From Planctomycetaceae bacterium (GTDB lineage Bacteria > Planctomycetota > Planctomycetia > Pirellulales > Pirellulaceae): DNA of 64,000 nt. Below the pieces are notes generated by a model that saw only the letters and a list, made by a program, of their open reading frames with translations, was not told the DNA's origin and made no database searches. A program made the position numbers and the translations under genes. The DNA lies in assembly GCA_027487485.1 (NCBI GenBank), contig JAIYDN010000108.1, forward strand, positions 124,001 to 188,000. The letters are read 5' to 3'. Numbering within the stretch: position 1 is the first letter of the stretch; each line of letters begins with the position of its first letter. Positions 27,468 through 36,154 of this stretch are shown here, one piece after another.

Positions 27468-27998
27468 ATGTCCACAATTGCAACTGACTTGCTCGCTTTA
27501 TTTGAAGCCAACCGGTTGGCAGTTTGTAGGTTTTTGCGTTCACTGGGAATCGACGAAGATCAGGCCCAAAGTATCGTTCAGGACGTGTGGATCAAGGCAC
27601 AAATCGAGGTTGAAAGAGGAGGCCAGATTAATCGCAGTTGGCTCTTTTCTGTTGCAAGGAACCTGTACTTCGATCAGTACCGAACTCAGCAGCGTCGCCG
27701 AACGATTTCATTCGATGACGCAGGTTCCCTCGACGCTCCACATGACCCGCAAGCAGTAGATAAACCGCCGTTTGCTGGGTTACAGCACGAAGAACTGCAA
27801 ATTGCAATTCGGGAATGCAAGCGACGACTTCCTGAAAGTCAGCAGCGAGCGCTCGACCTAAAGTTTTTTGAAGGGTTGGAATACTCGAAGATTCAAGAAA
27901 TTATGGACAGGAGTTACCAAGCCTGTGTGAAGCTGGTTTTTACGGCCAAGCAAAACATGGAACAGTGCCTTAGGTCAAAAGGAGTCGTTGAATCATGA
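27468..27998 (+). CDS. ECF-type RNA polymerase sigma factor, 176 aa
   Basis: Region 2 is seen at about residues 10-75 (FEANRLAVCRFLRSLGIDED, QSIVQDVWIKAQ, SWLFSVARNLYFDQYR) and region 4 at about 110-165 (LPESQQRALDLKFFEGLEYS, IQEIMDRSYQACVKLVFTAK). Start chosen at the ATG at 27468, where the sigma fold begins. Overlaps the next gene by four bases (ATGA), a layout typical for an ECF sigma factor and its membrane regulator. Directs RNA polymerase to an unknown set of promoters, possibly envelope stress. Confidence 0.85.
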   Translation: MSTIATDLLALFEANRLAVCRFLRSLGIDEDQAQSIVQDVWIKAQIEVERGGQINRSWLFSVARNLYFDQYRTQQRRRTISFDDAGSLDAPHDPQAVDKPPFAGLQHEELQIAIRECKRRLPESQQRALDLKFFEGLEYSKIQEIMDRSYQACVKLVFTAKQNMEQCLRSKGVVES

Positions 27999-29035
27999 GA
28001 CTATTACGCGACGACGCACGTGTTTCAAGCATTTTAGTTTTCTCGATGCCAGATGAGGGGACGTCACTCGATTTTGCGCGCTGGCTTGAAACGAGACTCA
28101 CCGAACCGGATTTCCATCAATTAGTAGCCGAGCTGGAATCGGTCAGGGATTACGTTCAACCTATCGACGATGAAGTAAATCCTCCGCCGACTCAGACACT
28201 TGAAAGCATAATTGGAGAATTTCTGTCTAAAGTTCTCGATGAGGGCCTATGCATCCTTGCCGAGGATGGCAGAAAAGAGAAGCTGCAGTCGCTTTATCAA
28301 ACTCCGAAAGCATTGGAAGAACTTCATTTTCGTATTCACGCAGATGGAGGGGAGTATTGGCAGAAAAAGATTCAGACTGCATCAGCTCCTCGTTCCGCAC
28401 TCATGCAAAGCAAGCCAAAGACTCGTGAAAGCAACGGCGCGGTCATTGATTCCGAACTCAGGTCGGATTCAGCTCAGTCAGAAAAATCGATCCCAAGCGA
28501 TCCAAAACCTATTGTCACCCTCGCTTCCAAGAATAGATCATGGTTATACCCAGCTGTGATTAGTAGCCTATGCTCCGCAGCGGCAGTTTTTGCAATCATG
28601 ACATCTATGCCTAAGGACTCCGGTGATTTGTCGCTTCAACGATTTGAGTGCCAGTGGTCTGTCGCTGAACTCGAACGCACGAAGGATCGAAAAGACTTTT
28701 TCCGAAAGGTTTCGTTCCTGGCAAACTGGCCGGACGAACCGCAGAAGAACGCTGCATCTTTAGCCAGGGAGATTGCTCAATATCGCTCTGCCTGCTCGTC
28801 GTTGATTATGGCCAATTTTCGAATGTTATCTCCTGATGAACAGGATTTTTTTCGACAGAAATGCAAAGCTTGGTCTGTCAAATTTGATGCTCAATTGTCA
28901 AAAATAGAAGATGCTCAATTGTCAAAGATAGGAACGGTAGGCGATGCTTCCCTTAACGAAGTGCATGGCGCAGTAGGTGATATCATCAAGCAACTGAAAA
29001 AATCTCTTAACGACAAGATCGATTCGTTCGGTTGA
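27995..29035 (+). CDS. Membrane partner of the ECF sigma factor, 346 aa
   Basis: Cytoplasmic N-terminal part of about 185 residues, one transmembrane helix (about 186-206, WLYPAVISSLCSAAAVFAIM) and an extracytoplasmic C-terminal part of about 135 residues, mostly helical. The topology and the ATGA overlap with the sigma gene suggest an anti-sigma factor, but no zinc-binding HxxxCxxC motif is visible in the N-terminus, so the mechanism may differ. A short tandem duplication encodes DAQLSKIE/DAQLSKIG near residues 302-317. Confidence 0.65.
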   Translation: MRLLRDDARVSSILVFSMPDEGTSLDFARWLETRLTEPDFHQLVAELESVRDYVQPIDDEVNPPPTQTLESIIGEFLSKVLDEGLCILAEDGRKEKLQSLYQTPKALEELHFRIHADGGEYWQKKIQTASAPRSALMQSKPKTRESNGAVIDSELRSDSAQSEKSIPSDPKPIVTLASKNRSWLYPAVISSLCSAAAVFAIMTSMPKDSGDLSLQRFECQWSVAELERTKDRKDFFRKVSFLANWPDEPQKNAASLAREIAQYRSACSSLIMANFRMLSPDEQDFFRQKCKAWSVKFDAQLSKIEDAQLSKIGTVGDASLNEVHGAVGDIIKQLKKSLNDKIDSFG

Positions 29036-29089
29036 TCTGAAAAAACCTTGGGACAAGACAAGGCACGTTACTGGGCTCGATTGTGTGTG

Positions 29090-29115
29090 TCTCGGCTAGC
29101 AACGGTTCGGCGGCA
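29090..29115. repeat. Dispersed palindromic repeat, copy 9 (fragment)
   Basis: TCTCGGCTAGCAACGG followed by TTCGGCGGC; only one arm remains. It marks the edge of the repeat-bearing chromosomal DNA before the mobile element. Confidence 0.5.
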
Positions 29116-29202
29116 CGAAACAAGTGGTCGATTCAATAGAAAATCGAAACGGTTTGGCACTGAGAAGACAAAAAACCAACATTTTCATGGGTTATACCAA
29201 AA

Positions 29203-29246
29203 CACGTTTTGAGCACTTTTGGGTCCCCAAAGGTGCTCAAAACGTG
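29203..29246 (-). terminator. Strong bidirectional hairpin/terminator
   Basis: Perfect 14-bp stem CACGTTTTGAGCAC / GTGCTCAAAACGTG around TTTTGGGTCCCCAAAG, which itself can pair. A T-run follows on both strands (CTTTT on plus; TTTTGG on minus). Ends transcripts of the 61-aa gene on the minus strand and possibly those coming from the sigma operon. Confidence 0.75.
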
Positions 29247-29268
29247 CTTTTCAAAGAACTGCAAATTC

Positions 29269-29454
29269 CTACCGAGCTGCCACCTCGGCCTGCTCTGGTT
29301 TTGGTTCAACAGGTACCGTTGGGGCAGCGAGTGATGCGGGCGTTGCTCTGGCTTCCTGCTCCTGGGCCAGCTGCCTTGCGAGTTCTTGAAGCCACAGTTT
29401 AGCGATGGCGACACCGATGAGTTTGGCGACAGATCGCCAGGTTGGTTGGTTCAT
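29269..29454 (-). CDS. Small protein, 61 aa
   Basis: MNQPTWRSVAKLIGVAIAKL followed by an Arg/Gln/Glu helix and a Pro/Ala/Glu-rich tail. AGGAGA precedes the ATG by seven bases. The first 25 residues are amphipathic rather than a true membrane span. It lies downstream of the serine recombinase on the same strand, between two strong terminators, so it has its own transcript. Function unknown; possibly an accessory of the element. Confidence 0.5.
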   Translation of the reverse strand: MNQPTWRSVAKLIGVAIAKLWLQELARQLAQEQEARATPASLAAPTVPVEPKPEQAEVAAR

Positions 29455-29479
29455 TCGAAATCTCCTGGTTAAAAGAAAA

Positions 29480-29503
29480 AGGCCCTGACTTGTATCAGGG
29501 CCT
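29480..29503 (-). terminator. Intrinsic terminator of the serine recombinase gene
   Basis: On the minus strand AGGCCCTGA, six-base loop, TCAGGGCCT then TTTTTCTTTT: a nine-bp GC-rich stem with a T-run, 43 bases after the stop at 29546. Confidence 0.9.
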
Positions 29504-29545
29504 ATTGGTTGCGTTAAGGTACGGTTGGAAGTTCAACGCGGCTTG

Positions 29546-31522
29546 CTAGGTTGTGTTCAATAGATCGTCGGCGGAATTCGAGTCGGTCTCGGCACGCCTG
29601 ACAGAAGCGTCGTTGGAGCTGCCTTCTATGCCATTCTTGTACCGTTTGTAGTAGCTGTAAAGATTGCCTATCGTCATGCCAGATATCTTGGCGATGTCGG
29701 CCCACTTCATGCCAGAGTCACGCATCTGAACAATTTTTGGCCCCCATTCATCAACCTTGGTTGGCTTACCTAAATCGACGCTAAACGACTTTGAGGCAGG
29801 CCCTTCAAAAGTTTCGGATTCCAACATGCTCGCCGTCAATTGACCGCAATCGCTTTGCTCAAGAGCATTGACGAAGGCTGCATATCGGTTGAAGTCGAAT
29901 CGCAGTCGCATGAAGCCACGTTTCTTGGCAACGGCAAGGACGGGTTCTGCCGTGATTGTTTTGATCAGTTTTCGCAGCAGCAGCATGGACTCCGGCGATT
30001 CGGACTCAAACAATTCTGCCGTATTGAGAAGTTGCGATTGAATCCATTCCGGGCTTGGAAAACGGTTAAGAACGGACTTCCTTGCATCGGCATTCGCCCG
30101 TTCACGCTCCAATTCCTGGATCTGAGACGAAAGGGTCTTAATGCGTTCAAGAATGGCTCCGATATCGTGCGCCCCCTCGTACTCTAAAACCTTGATCAAC
30201 TTGTTCTTGGCACGTTGGCACTCCGCGATAGCGGCATCGATTCGAGCCTGATCGCTGGGTGTTTTCGCATAGACACGTTCAAGATAGGCCTTCACTTCAT
30301 GGTGGATCTCTTCGTAAAAACTTGGCTCATTTTTCAACTCATCCAACACAACTGCAACGACCCGTGTTCTTGCTAATTCGGCTGGCACATACGCGTGCAT
30401 GTCACAGCGTTCATCGTTCTTTTTTGCGATCGGGCAGATATAGTAGGGGTACTTCTTGTGACCTGCCTGATGCATTTTTGCTCCACAACCACAGGTGATT
30501 AGCCCCGACAAAATGTCTTGGGGGTAAACGTCAGACGGATGGGAACGAGGCCCGCGTTTGTCTTGGCTAGGCTTGAAACCAAACTTACCCTCTAAAGTAC
30601 GAAATCTTTCGCAGGCTGCATTCCAGGTTGAGTCGTCAATGATGCGGGCTTCCGGTCGCTTCATGATCACGTGTTCGCTCGGGTCCGTTTTCACTTGTCG
30701 CTTATTACCAGCGGAATCACGAATAGTCGTCGTCACCCCATATTGCCAAATTCCAATGTACTTCGAGTTCACCAGCAGGCGTCTGACCTGCTGGTGCGAC
30801 CAATTCGTGTCCTTAACACGATTGCCTCGTGGAATCTTGCGACGAGTGAACTCTCGGGCGATGCCGGCAAGCGATTTTCCACCAACAAACAGAGCAAAAG
30901 CTTCTCGAACGACTGCGGCTTGCGATTCGTCGATTTTGATACCCTTTCGCGGCTTCTGTCCTCGAGCATATTGCTCCATTGGATCGCCATCGACGTAAAA
31001 AGATTTGTAACCAAAGGGCAGATCGCCAGCGCTGAGTCCCGCTCGCACTCGTCCTTCTTTACCGCGTCGGACTCGTCTTGCCGTCTCTGCAACAGATGCC
31101 TTGTTGGACATCTGTTTGAAGGTCGTTGCCATTTCCCAGCCGACGTTGGTTGAGTCGATGCTCTCGCCGCACGCGATGAAACGGCCCTGGTAAAACTTAA
31201 TATCTTCGATGACATTTGTCGCATTATTTGCACGGGTCAGTCGAGACAATTCATCTACAACGAGTAACGCGACCAGCCCCCGTTTGATTAGCTTCAGCAG
31301 TTTTTGAAAGCCTGGGCGATCCTCTCGCGTTCCGCTAAGCCCCTCGTCGGTAATGACTTCAGCATTTGTGTGATCGATGCCTTCTCGATCGAGGTACTGT
31401 CGAATCTGTCTGATTTGATCTTCGCAGCTCTGTTCGTTCTGCATGTCTGTCGAATAACGAGCGTATAAGACCGTTACCCGTTTGGAATCGAGACTGGTTG
31501 CATTGTAATTTTTGGCAATCAT
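29546..31522 (-). CDS. Large serine recombinase, 658 aa
   Basis: Resolvase catalytic domain at about residues 15-160 with VTVLYARYSTD (catalytic Ser24), DEGLSGTREDRPGFQ and VVDELSRLTR. A recombinase domain follows at about 185-290 (DLPFGYKSF, IAREFTRRKIP, GIWQYG), then a zinc ribbon (LITCGCGAKMHQ, YYICPIAKKNDERC) and a coiled-coil stretch. The C-terminus carries an HTH-like segment (MRDSGMKWADIAKISGMTIG). Start at the ATG at 31522 (GGAAG upstream); the open frame extends further but is not domain-bearing. Site-specific integrase/excisionase of a mobile element. Confidence 0.92.
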   Translation of the reverse strand: MIAKNYNATSLDSKRVTVLYARYSTDMQNEQSCEDQIRQIRQYLDREGIDHTNAEVITDEGLSGTREDRPGFQKLLKLIKRGLVALLVVDELSRLTRANNATNVIEDIKFYQGRFIACGESIDSTNVGWEMATTFKQMSNKASVAETARRVRRGKEGRVRAGLSAGDLPFGYKSFYVDGDPMEQYARGQKPRKGIKIDESQAAVVREAFALFVGGKSLAGIAREFTRRKIPRGNRVKDTNWSHQQVRRLLVNSKYIGIWQYGVTTTIRDSAGNKRQVKTDPSEHVIMKRPEARIIDDSTWNAACERFRTLEGKFGFKPSQDKRGPRSHPSDVYPQDILSGLITCGCGAKMHQAGHKKYPYYICPIAKKNDERCDMHAYVPAELARTRVVAVVLDELKNEPSFYEEIHHEVKAYLERVYAKTPSDQARIDAAIAECQRAKNKLIKVLEYEGAHDIGAILERIKTLSSQIQELERERANADARKSVLNRFPSPEWIQSQLLNTAELFESESPESMLLLRKLIKTITAEPVLAVAKKRGFMRLRFDFNRYAAFVNALEQSDCGQLTASMLESETFEGPASKSFSVDLGKPTKVDEWGPKIVQMRDSGMKWADIAKISGMTIGNLYSYYKRYKNGIEGSSNDASVRRAETDSNSADDLLNTT

Positions 31523-31874
31523 TTGAAAAACTTCCGTGTATTGGATATTGGTTTGGAAAAATCGAGTGAAGTCCAATGCGATGTTGGATTTCGAAATCAA
31601 AAGCCGGCTCAGCAGCCTGCCTCCATGAACTTTTGACTGGTCTTGTTCGAACGCAACCGCCGACAAGGCGGCTCGCCGCGAAACGTGTTTGTTTGGTCGC
31701 GGCAGGCGTTGCCAACCAGGTGGAGGACGTGGCAAGAGTCCGGGACTGCTCGCTTGGAATTTCTGAATTTGGTTCATATTGGTAGGGTTGGTTTTGGTGA
31801 TCGAGTGTTGGCTGGGATAAGACGGCTTCCGAAACCTGTTGACGAGACTGTTCAAACAAGACTTGGTAAGAGCA

Positions 31875-32210
31875 TCAGACTGACGCCCCTTTCGTTGGGG
31901 CTTTGGCCTGACTTCTGACGTCGTTTGAATCTGGTTGTTCGGCCGGAGAATCGGCCAGCAGTAGATGCGAAGAAAGCTCGATAGCCTTGGCGAAGAGGTC
32001 TATTTTCCCCGATGCATCCAGAAGCGAAAAAGCGTCCAGAAGGAAGGTGACGGAATCGGACGGGTACTCTTCCAGGCACTTTTTCGCAGCATCTTTAACT
32101 ATCTGCTGCGTATTTCCGGACGGGCTCGGCACCAGATAGGTGTATTTAACGTAAGTTCTTTCGAACGCTGTATTTAGCGTACCAATCTGTCGGTCAGATT
32201 GAGCGATCAC
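31875..32210 (-). CDS. Possible small protein, 111 aa
   Basis: Frame with GTG start at 32210 preceded by GGAGGA at good distance. The product is acidic and helical in the C-terminal half (DSVTFLLDAFSLLD, IDLFAKAIELSSHLLL). Divergent from the tyrosine recombinase gene, sharing the 32223-32239 palindrome as promoter region. No family recognised. Confidence 0.4.
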   Translation of the reverse strand: MIAQSDRQIGTLNTAFERTYVKYTYLVPSPSGNTQQIVKDAAKKCLEEYPSDSVTFLLDAFSLLDASGKIDLFAKAIELSSHLLLADSPAEQPDSNDVRSQAKAPTKGASV

Positions 32211-32222
32211 AAACCAAAGTTC

Positions 32223-32239
32223 CTCCGTAAATTACGGAG
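32223..32239. promoter_or_regulatory. Palindrome between divergent element genes
   Basis: CTCCGTAAATTACGGAG is a perfect 8+1+8 palindrome, 20 bases before the integrase ATG and 13 bases before the GTG of the divergent frame. It is a candidate operator, and its arms supply GGAG for both directions. Confidence 0.55.
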
Positions 32240-32258
32240 ATTCCAAGGAATCGCTCAA

Positions 32259-33473
32259 ATGGCATCAAAAAAGGTACCGTCTTATACCCTTCACAAAGCA
32301 AGTGGAAGGGCCGTTGTCCGACTTTCCGGTAGGGACCACTATCTAGGTCCCTACGGCACTCAGGAAAGTCACCAAGCCTACAATCGGCTTATCGCGGAAT
32401 GGCTATCTACGCAACGGTCAAAGCAACCAACCAAACCCAAATCACTACAACAACTCGACGGTATGCTGGTCGTTCAAGTAATTGATCGATACCGAACGTT
32501 CGCCGAGACGTACTACGCTAAGGATGGCAAACCAACCAAGGAATTCGAAAACCTAAAGTACGCCTTGAAGCCCCTTAGGGAGCTGTACGGTTCCACGCCT
32601 GCTCGCGATTTCGGTCCTAAAAACCTAAAGGCGATGCAGCAGCATTTCGTGGCTGCAAGAATCTGCCGAACTCAAATAAACAAACGCATTGATAAAATCA
32701 AGCGAATGTTCAAATGGGCTGTTAGCGAAGAACTGGTCCCGCCCACAGTCCTTGAAGGCCTTCGATCTGTTAATGGACTTCGCTATGGCCGGACTGATGC
32801 TGTCGAGCTGCCACCAGTGACACCGATCGACGATAAATGGGTGGACGCCTGCCTACCTTTCATGTCCAAGGAGGCTGCTGCCATGGTGCAGTTGCAACGA
32901 CTCGCAGGGATGCGTCCGCAGGATGTGGTTGCGATGCGACTGGACGAACTCGATCGAACAGGAACCGTTTGGATCTACAGTCGCCAAGAACATAAGAACC
33001 GTTGGCGAGGCCACGATCGAAATATCTATCTTGGCCCGAAGGCTCAAGCCATTTTGAAACCATTTATTGATGACATCGGGGATTCGGTGTTCCTGTTCAG
33101 CCCTAGGCGGGCGGAAGAACGGAGGAACTCGTTGAGGAAAGCTCAACGCAAGTCGAAGATTACTCCGTCGCAAATAGCGAGAAAGCCGATTTCAAATCCC
33201 AAAAGAGCAAAAAGGGAATCTTACGACGTCGCTAGCTATCGCAGAGCAATCAAATACGCAATCAAGTCCGCTAATAAAGCCCGACAGTCCGAGGAGCAGA
33301 TACCTGAATGGTATCCGCTCCAACTTCGCCACTCGTGTGCTACACAGATTCGTAGGGTAGCTGGTCTTGAGGCCGCTCAGGTGACACTTGGACACGCTCG
33401 AGCTGACATAACCCAAATCTACGCTGAACGCGATCAGCAACTCGCGTTGCAGGTCGCTCAGAACTTTGGATAG
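32259..33473 (+). CDS. Tyrosine recombinase/integrase, 404 aa
   Basis: N-terminal SAM-like core-binding domain (about 65-160) and a C-terminal catalytic domain (about 190-400) with RLAGMRPQDVVAMRL (first Arg), LRHSCATQIRR (HxxR box) and LGHARADITQIYAE (catalytic Tyr). ATG at 32259 with AAGGAA ten bases upstream. Cuts and rejoins DNA at attachment sites. It faces away from the serine recombinase, so the region may be two nested elements. Confidence 0.9.
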   Translation: MASKKVPSYTLHKASGRAVVRLSGRDHYLGPYGTQESHQAYNRLIAEWLSTQRSKQPTKPKSLQQLDGMLVVQVIDRYRTFAETYYAKDGKPTKEFENLKYALKPLRELYGSTPARDFGPKNLKAMQQHFVAARICRTQINKRIDKIKRMFKWAVSEELVPPTVLEGLRSVNGLRYGRTDAVELPPVTPIDDKWVDACLPFMSKEAAAMVQLQRLAGMRPQDVVAMRLDELDRTGTVWIYSRQEHKNRWRGHDRNIYLGPKAQAILKPFIDDIGDSVFLFSPRRAEERRNSLRKAQRKSKITPSQIARKPISNPKRAKRESYDVASYRRAIKYAIKSANKARQSEEQIPEWYPLQLRHSCATQIRRVAGLEAAQVTLGHARADITQIYAERDQQLALQVAQNFG

Positions 33474-33522
33474 CACGAGATGCAATTAACACTCGGGAGA
33501 AATAAATCTCTACCAGACAACA

Positions 33523-33555
33523 CAGGGCCTTGGGCGAAAAATGCCAAAGGCTCTG
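33523..33555. terminator. Hairpin between convergent genes
   Basis: CAGGGCCTTGGGC / GCCAAAGGCTCTG around GAAAAAT, with one mismatch and one G-U pair. It lies between the ends of the integrase (plus) and the AAA gene (minus). No long T-run, so a weak terminator call. Confidence 0.45.
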
Positions 33556-33576
33556 CAATCCTGAATTCCATAAGTA

Positions 33577-34830
33577 CTAATGCTGCGGTGCGCTGGTCAC
33601 CATGGTTTGCAGCAATCTGTAGCCATCGTACAGTCGTCCATTTTTACGGGCTACAGCATCTTTCTGCTTGCATATCGTGCCTCCTCCTAAAAGTTCGCCG
33701 AGCAACCGTGTGCAGAGCGAATTGGTGAGCTTCAGACGGTTTCTGATTTCCGTTTTCATCATGATTTCCCCAATTGGTTGATCTTCCAGTAGTTGAATGA
33801 TGGCTGCTTTGTCTCTTCGATCCTTATCTCGGACTTTATGTTCATGGTCGCCTGATTCATCCAAAGACAGCTCCGCGGTGTCGCGGTCCGGATCAACATG
33901 AATCGTGCAGGACAGACGAGTGAGCCGATTTTCTTCAAATTCTTCAATAATCTCCACTCGCTCTTGCCAAAAGTGGCCTTCGGACCCGCCGACGGACATG
34001 TCAATTTTATGCCGACGTTGCGGGCCACCCGAAAACTTACCAACCCGATTCATTAATATCCACTGGCGGAAATATGCCGCTTTTCCGGCGCCGCATAGAC
34101 TAGCCAATGTCGGATTGCTCTTTTCGCGAGCGGCAACACGAAAGTGGTCAACGCCAATAAAGGTTATTCCGCGGTCTTCGTAGGGTTGCGTAAGCTGCTT
34201 CAATTGACGCCCGTTGTTGATTATGCTTGCTTGCTCATCGTTCAACGAGAGGTACAGCGGATCGAGAATCACCACTTCTGGTTCGTGGATGTCGAGCTGT
34301 GCTTCGACAGCCACCAACGTTGAGGGTTCCGAAAAATTAGGAACTTCAGTTGTAATCCAAAGCTTATCTCTAATCGAATCAGAAGACAGATGATTGGCTT
34401 TCAACCAGGCATTCACCGTAGCCCAAACCTTTGAATGCCCGGATTCGCCGCACATTAGCAATACACGGCGAGGCACTGGAATTCGATATACACCCAGAAA
34501 ATTTTGGCCAGTGACAAGTGACAGTGCCATGCTAGTGGCAAGTGTTGTCTTCATCGATTTGTATTGAGCACCTAGGATGCAAGGTTGCTTTTCAACAAGG
34601 GTATTCTCGATTAAAAACTTTGGGGGCTTGTAAGACTGACTCATCTCGTCTGGTGACAAGAACCTTAGCCCGGGATAACTAACCAGCAGTTCTTTTGAAA
34701 GTTGGTTTGTAGCGAGCGCTCGGAGAGTTTCAGGATCGTGCTCCACGGGTGGATCGTCAGAGACGACAACCGTGTAGGGCTGGGAACCTAAATCCATCTC
34801 AACTGGTCGGGATATTTGACTTGCGTTCAT
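33577..34830 (-). CDS. AAA (RepA/AAA_25-type) replicative ATPase, 417 aa
   Basis: RecA-like ATPase with Walker A GAQYKSMKT at residues 87-95 and Walker B VVILDPLYLS, the pattern of RepA/DnaB-type hexameric helicases of the AAA_25 group. The last 90 residues look like a winged helix (AAIIQLLEDQPIGEIMMKTE). AGGAGAG lies seven bases before the ATG. Third gene of an operon HTH - prim-pol - AAA, with gaps of 23 and 17 bases. Likely replicates the element after excision. Confidence 0.88.
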   Translation of the reverse strand: MNASQISRPVEMDLGSQPYTVVVSDDPPVEHDPETLRALATNQLSKELLVSYPGLRFLSPDEMSQSYKPPKFLIENTLVEKQPCILGAQYKSMKTTLATSMALSLVTGQNFLGVYRIPVPRRVLLMCGESGHSKVWATVNAWLKANHLSSDSIRDKLWITTEVPNFSEPSTLVAVEAQLDIHEPEVVILDPLYLSLNDEQASIINNGRQLKQLTQPYEDRGITFIGVDHFRVAAREKSNPTLASLCGAGKAAYFRQWILMNRVGKFSGGPQRRHKIDMSVGGSEGHFWQERVEIIEEFEENRLTRLSCTIHVDPDRDTAELSLDESGDHEHKVRDKDRRDKAAIIQLLEDQPIGEIMMKTEIRNRLKLTNSLCTRLLGELLGGGTICKQKDAVARKNGRLYDGYRLLQTMVTSAPQH

Positions 34831-34847
34831 TTTTGCTCTCCTAGTTG

Positions 34848-35759
34848 TTAAATGTTTTCTTTGCTGCGAAGCTTGTTAACGAGCTTGGCCAGCGACCAAT
34901 TTACATGGCCGGATTCTGGTGATAGATCGCCAGCATTGGTTGAGAAAACGGTAAAAATCTCCTTGCCGTCTTCGAGGGCTGTGTTGAATTTCCCAGAGAC
35001 GCCGCCGGATTTACCGGGCCTGGCGAAAGATTGATTGTCTGCAGTAGTCCATCCACATTTTATAAGCTCTTGTCGTGCAAGTTCACCCGTCACAGGAGTA
35101 GCCGTACGACTAGCATGACTCCGGGATGTGTACCGTTCAATTGATGACTTAAGTAGCTTCTTTCGCTCAGCTTCAACCTTTCGATCAGTGTTGTCGAATG
35201 CAAGACAGCATTGCCAAATGTGCACACGCTCCTCCTGCGTAATCAGCGGTATACGCGGAAAATTCGGCCATTGACGGATGGCATACAAATTACCAGACCT
35301 GTGTGTTGAAGCAGCCGAACCTGGTGCGATGGTGTAAGCCCCTTCGCCACGCGATTCTATCCGTACCTTGCCGTTTTCGTCGTGCGCAATCTTCATACTC
35401 GGGCTGACGATTGAACAGCGGGTCAAAATATGCATGCCGCCACTAGGGGTGGCATTGATTACAAGTCGCGATCTCAGCGTAGGATCAATTTTTTCAAGCA
35501 AGGCCTCGACGCATTGCGGGTCGTCGACGTCGATTGTCTCCTGGCCTTGCGATATCGATCCGTTGATCAACGCAAACGCGTCGTATCGTTGCTCCCAATC
35601 CTTTATTTCATCCTCCCTAGCCCGTCTTTTCTGGTAGTCCAGCCAAGGTTCAGCCGCAGCTTTTGTACCGTCGGATCGTATGGCTATCGGATTTAGTCCC
35701 GCTTCCCAGTACTGTCGAACCGGGCTTTTTTGAATACGTGAATTCTGCTGTATAGTCAT
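34848..35759 (-). CDS. Bifunctional primase/polymerase (prim-pol), 303 aa
   Basis: N-terminal prim-pol domain at about residues 15-190 with GLNPIAIRSDGTKA, INGSISQGQETIDVDDPQ (the metal-binding DxD) and ATPSGGMHILTR (the His-containing motif). The C-terminal part is a shorter helical region. Element-encoded priming enzyme, next to its helicase. AAGGG stands seven bases before the ATG. Confidence 0.88.
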   Translation of the reverse strand: MTIQQNSRIQKSPVRQYWEAGLNPIAIRSDGTKAAAEPWLDYQKRRAREDEIKDWEQRYDAFALINGSISQGQETIDVDDPQCVEALLEKIDPTLRSRLVINATPSGGMHILTRCSIVSPSMKIAHDENGKVRIESRGEGAYTIAPGSAASTHRSGNLYAIRQWPNFPRIPLITQEERVHIWQCCLAFDNTDRKVEAERKKLLKSSIERYTSRSHASRTATPVTGELARQELIKCGWTTADNQSFARPGKSGGVSGKFNTALEDGKEIFTVFSTNAGDLSPESGHVNWSLAKLVNKLRSKENI

Positions 35760-35782
35760 GATAAAACCCTTGTTTTGAAAAA

Positions 35783-36058
35783 TTACCAGCCAACGCGCGT
35801 TAGCGACTCTGTTGCCCTGTTGATGTCTTTTGACCGGATGACGCTATTGTTGGTCTTGGTAGATGGAGAACGTGACGCAACAAAACTATCAAAGTCTTCC
35901 AACGTCGTGTACCATGTCCCCCCGATGCGTCTGGCGGCAAGCTTGCCCGATGCCCGCCATCTATGCAGTGTCTGAATCGCTATGCCTCGCGTTATGCCGC
36001 GATTCTTGAGTTCTGTGCTCAGCTCTGCAAATGTGAAAAGTGAATCTTGATGCTTCAT
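35783..36058 (-). CDS. Excisionase-like HTH protein, 91 aa
   Basis: MerR/HTH_17-type winged helix: FTFAELSTELKNRGI, AIQTLHRWRASGKLAARRIG, TWYTTLEDFDSFVASR. First gene of the replication operon; probably both activates or represses it and acts as a recombination directionality factor. Confidence 0.82.
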   Translation of the reverse strand: MKHQDSLFTFAELSTELKNRGITRGIAIQTLHRWRASGKLAARRIGGTWYTTLEDFDSFVASRSPSTKTNNSVIRSKDINRATESLTRVGW

Positions 36059-36132
36059 TTTAAAAACCTTTTGGTTAGTGAAAGTTACCCCTACGACGCA
36101 ATCAGGGTTGCATAAAAAGACACCTCTTCAAT

Positions 36133-36154
36133 GCGCAGAAATGTACTTCTGCGC
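36133..36154. promoter_or_regulatory. Inverted repeat upstream of the replication operon
   Basis: GCGCAGAA, six bases, TTCTGCGC: a perfect 8-bp inverted repeat about 75 bases upstream of the HTH gene start, a candidate operator for that protein. Confidence 0.5.

Noticed and set aside
31522-31855. N-terminal extension of the serine recombinase
   Set aside because: The added 111 residues are Pro/Arg-rich without a domain; the ATG at 31522 with GGAAG upstream directly precedes the catalytic domain.
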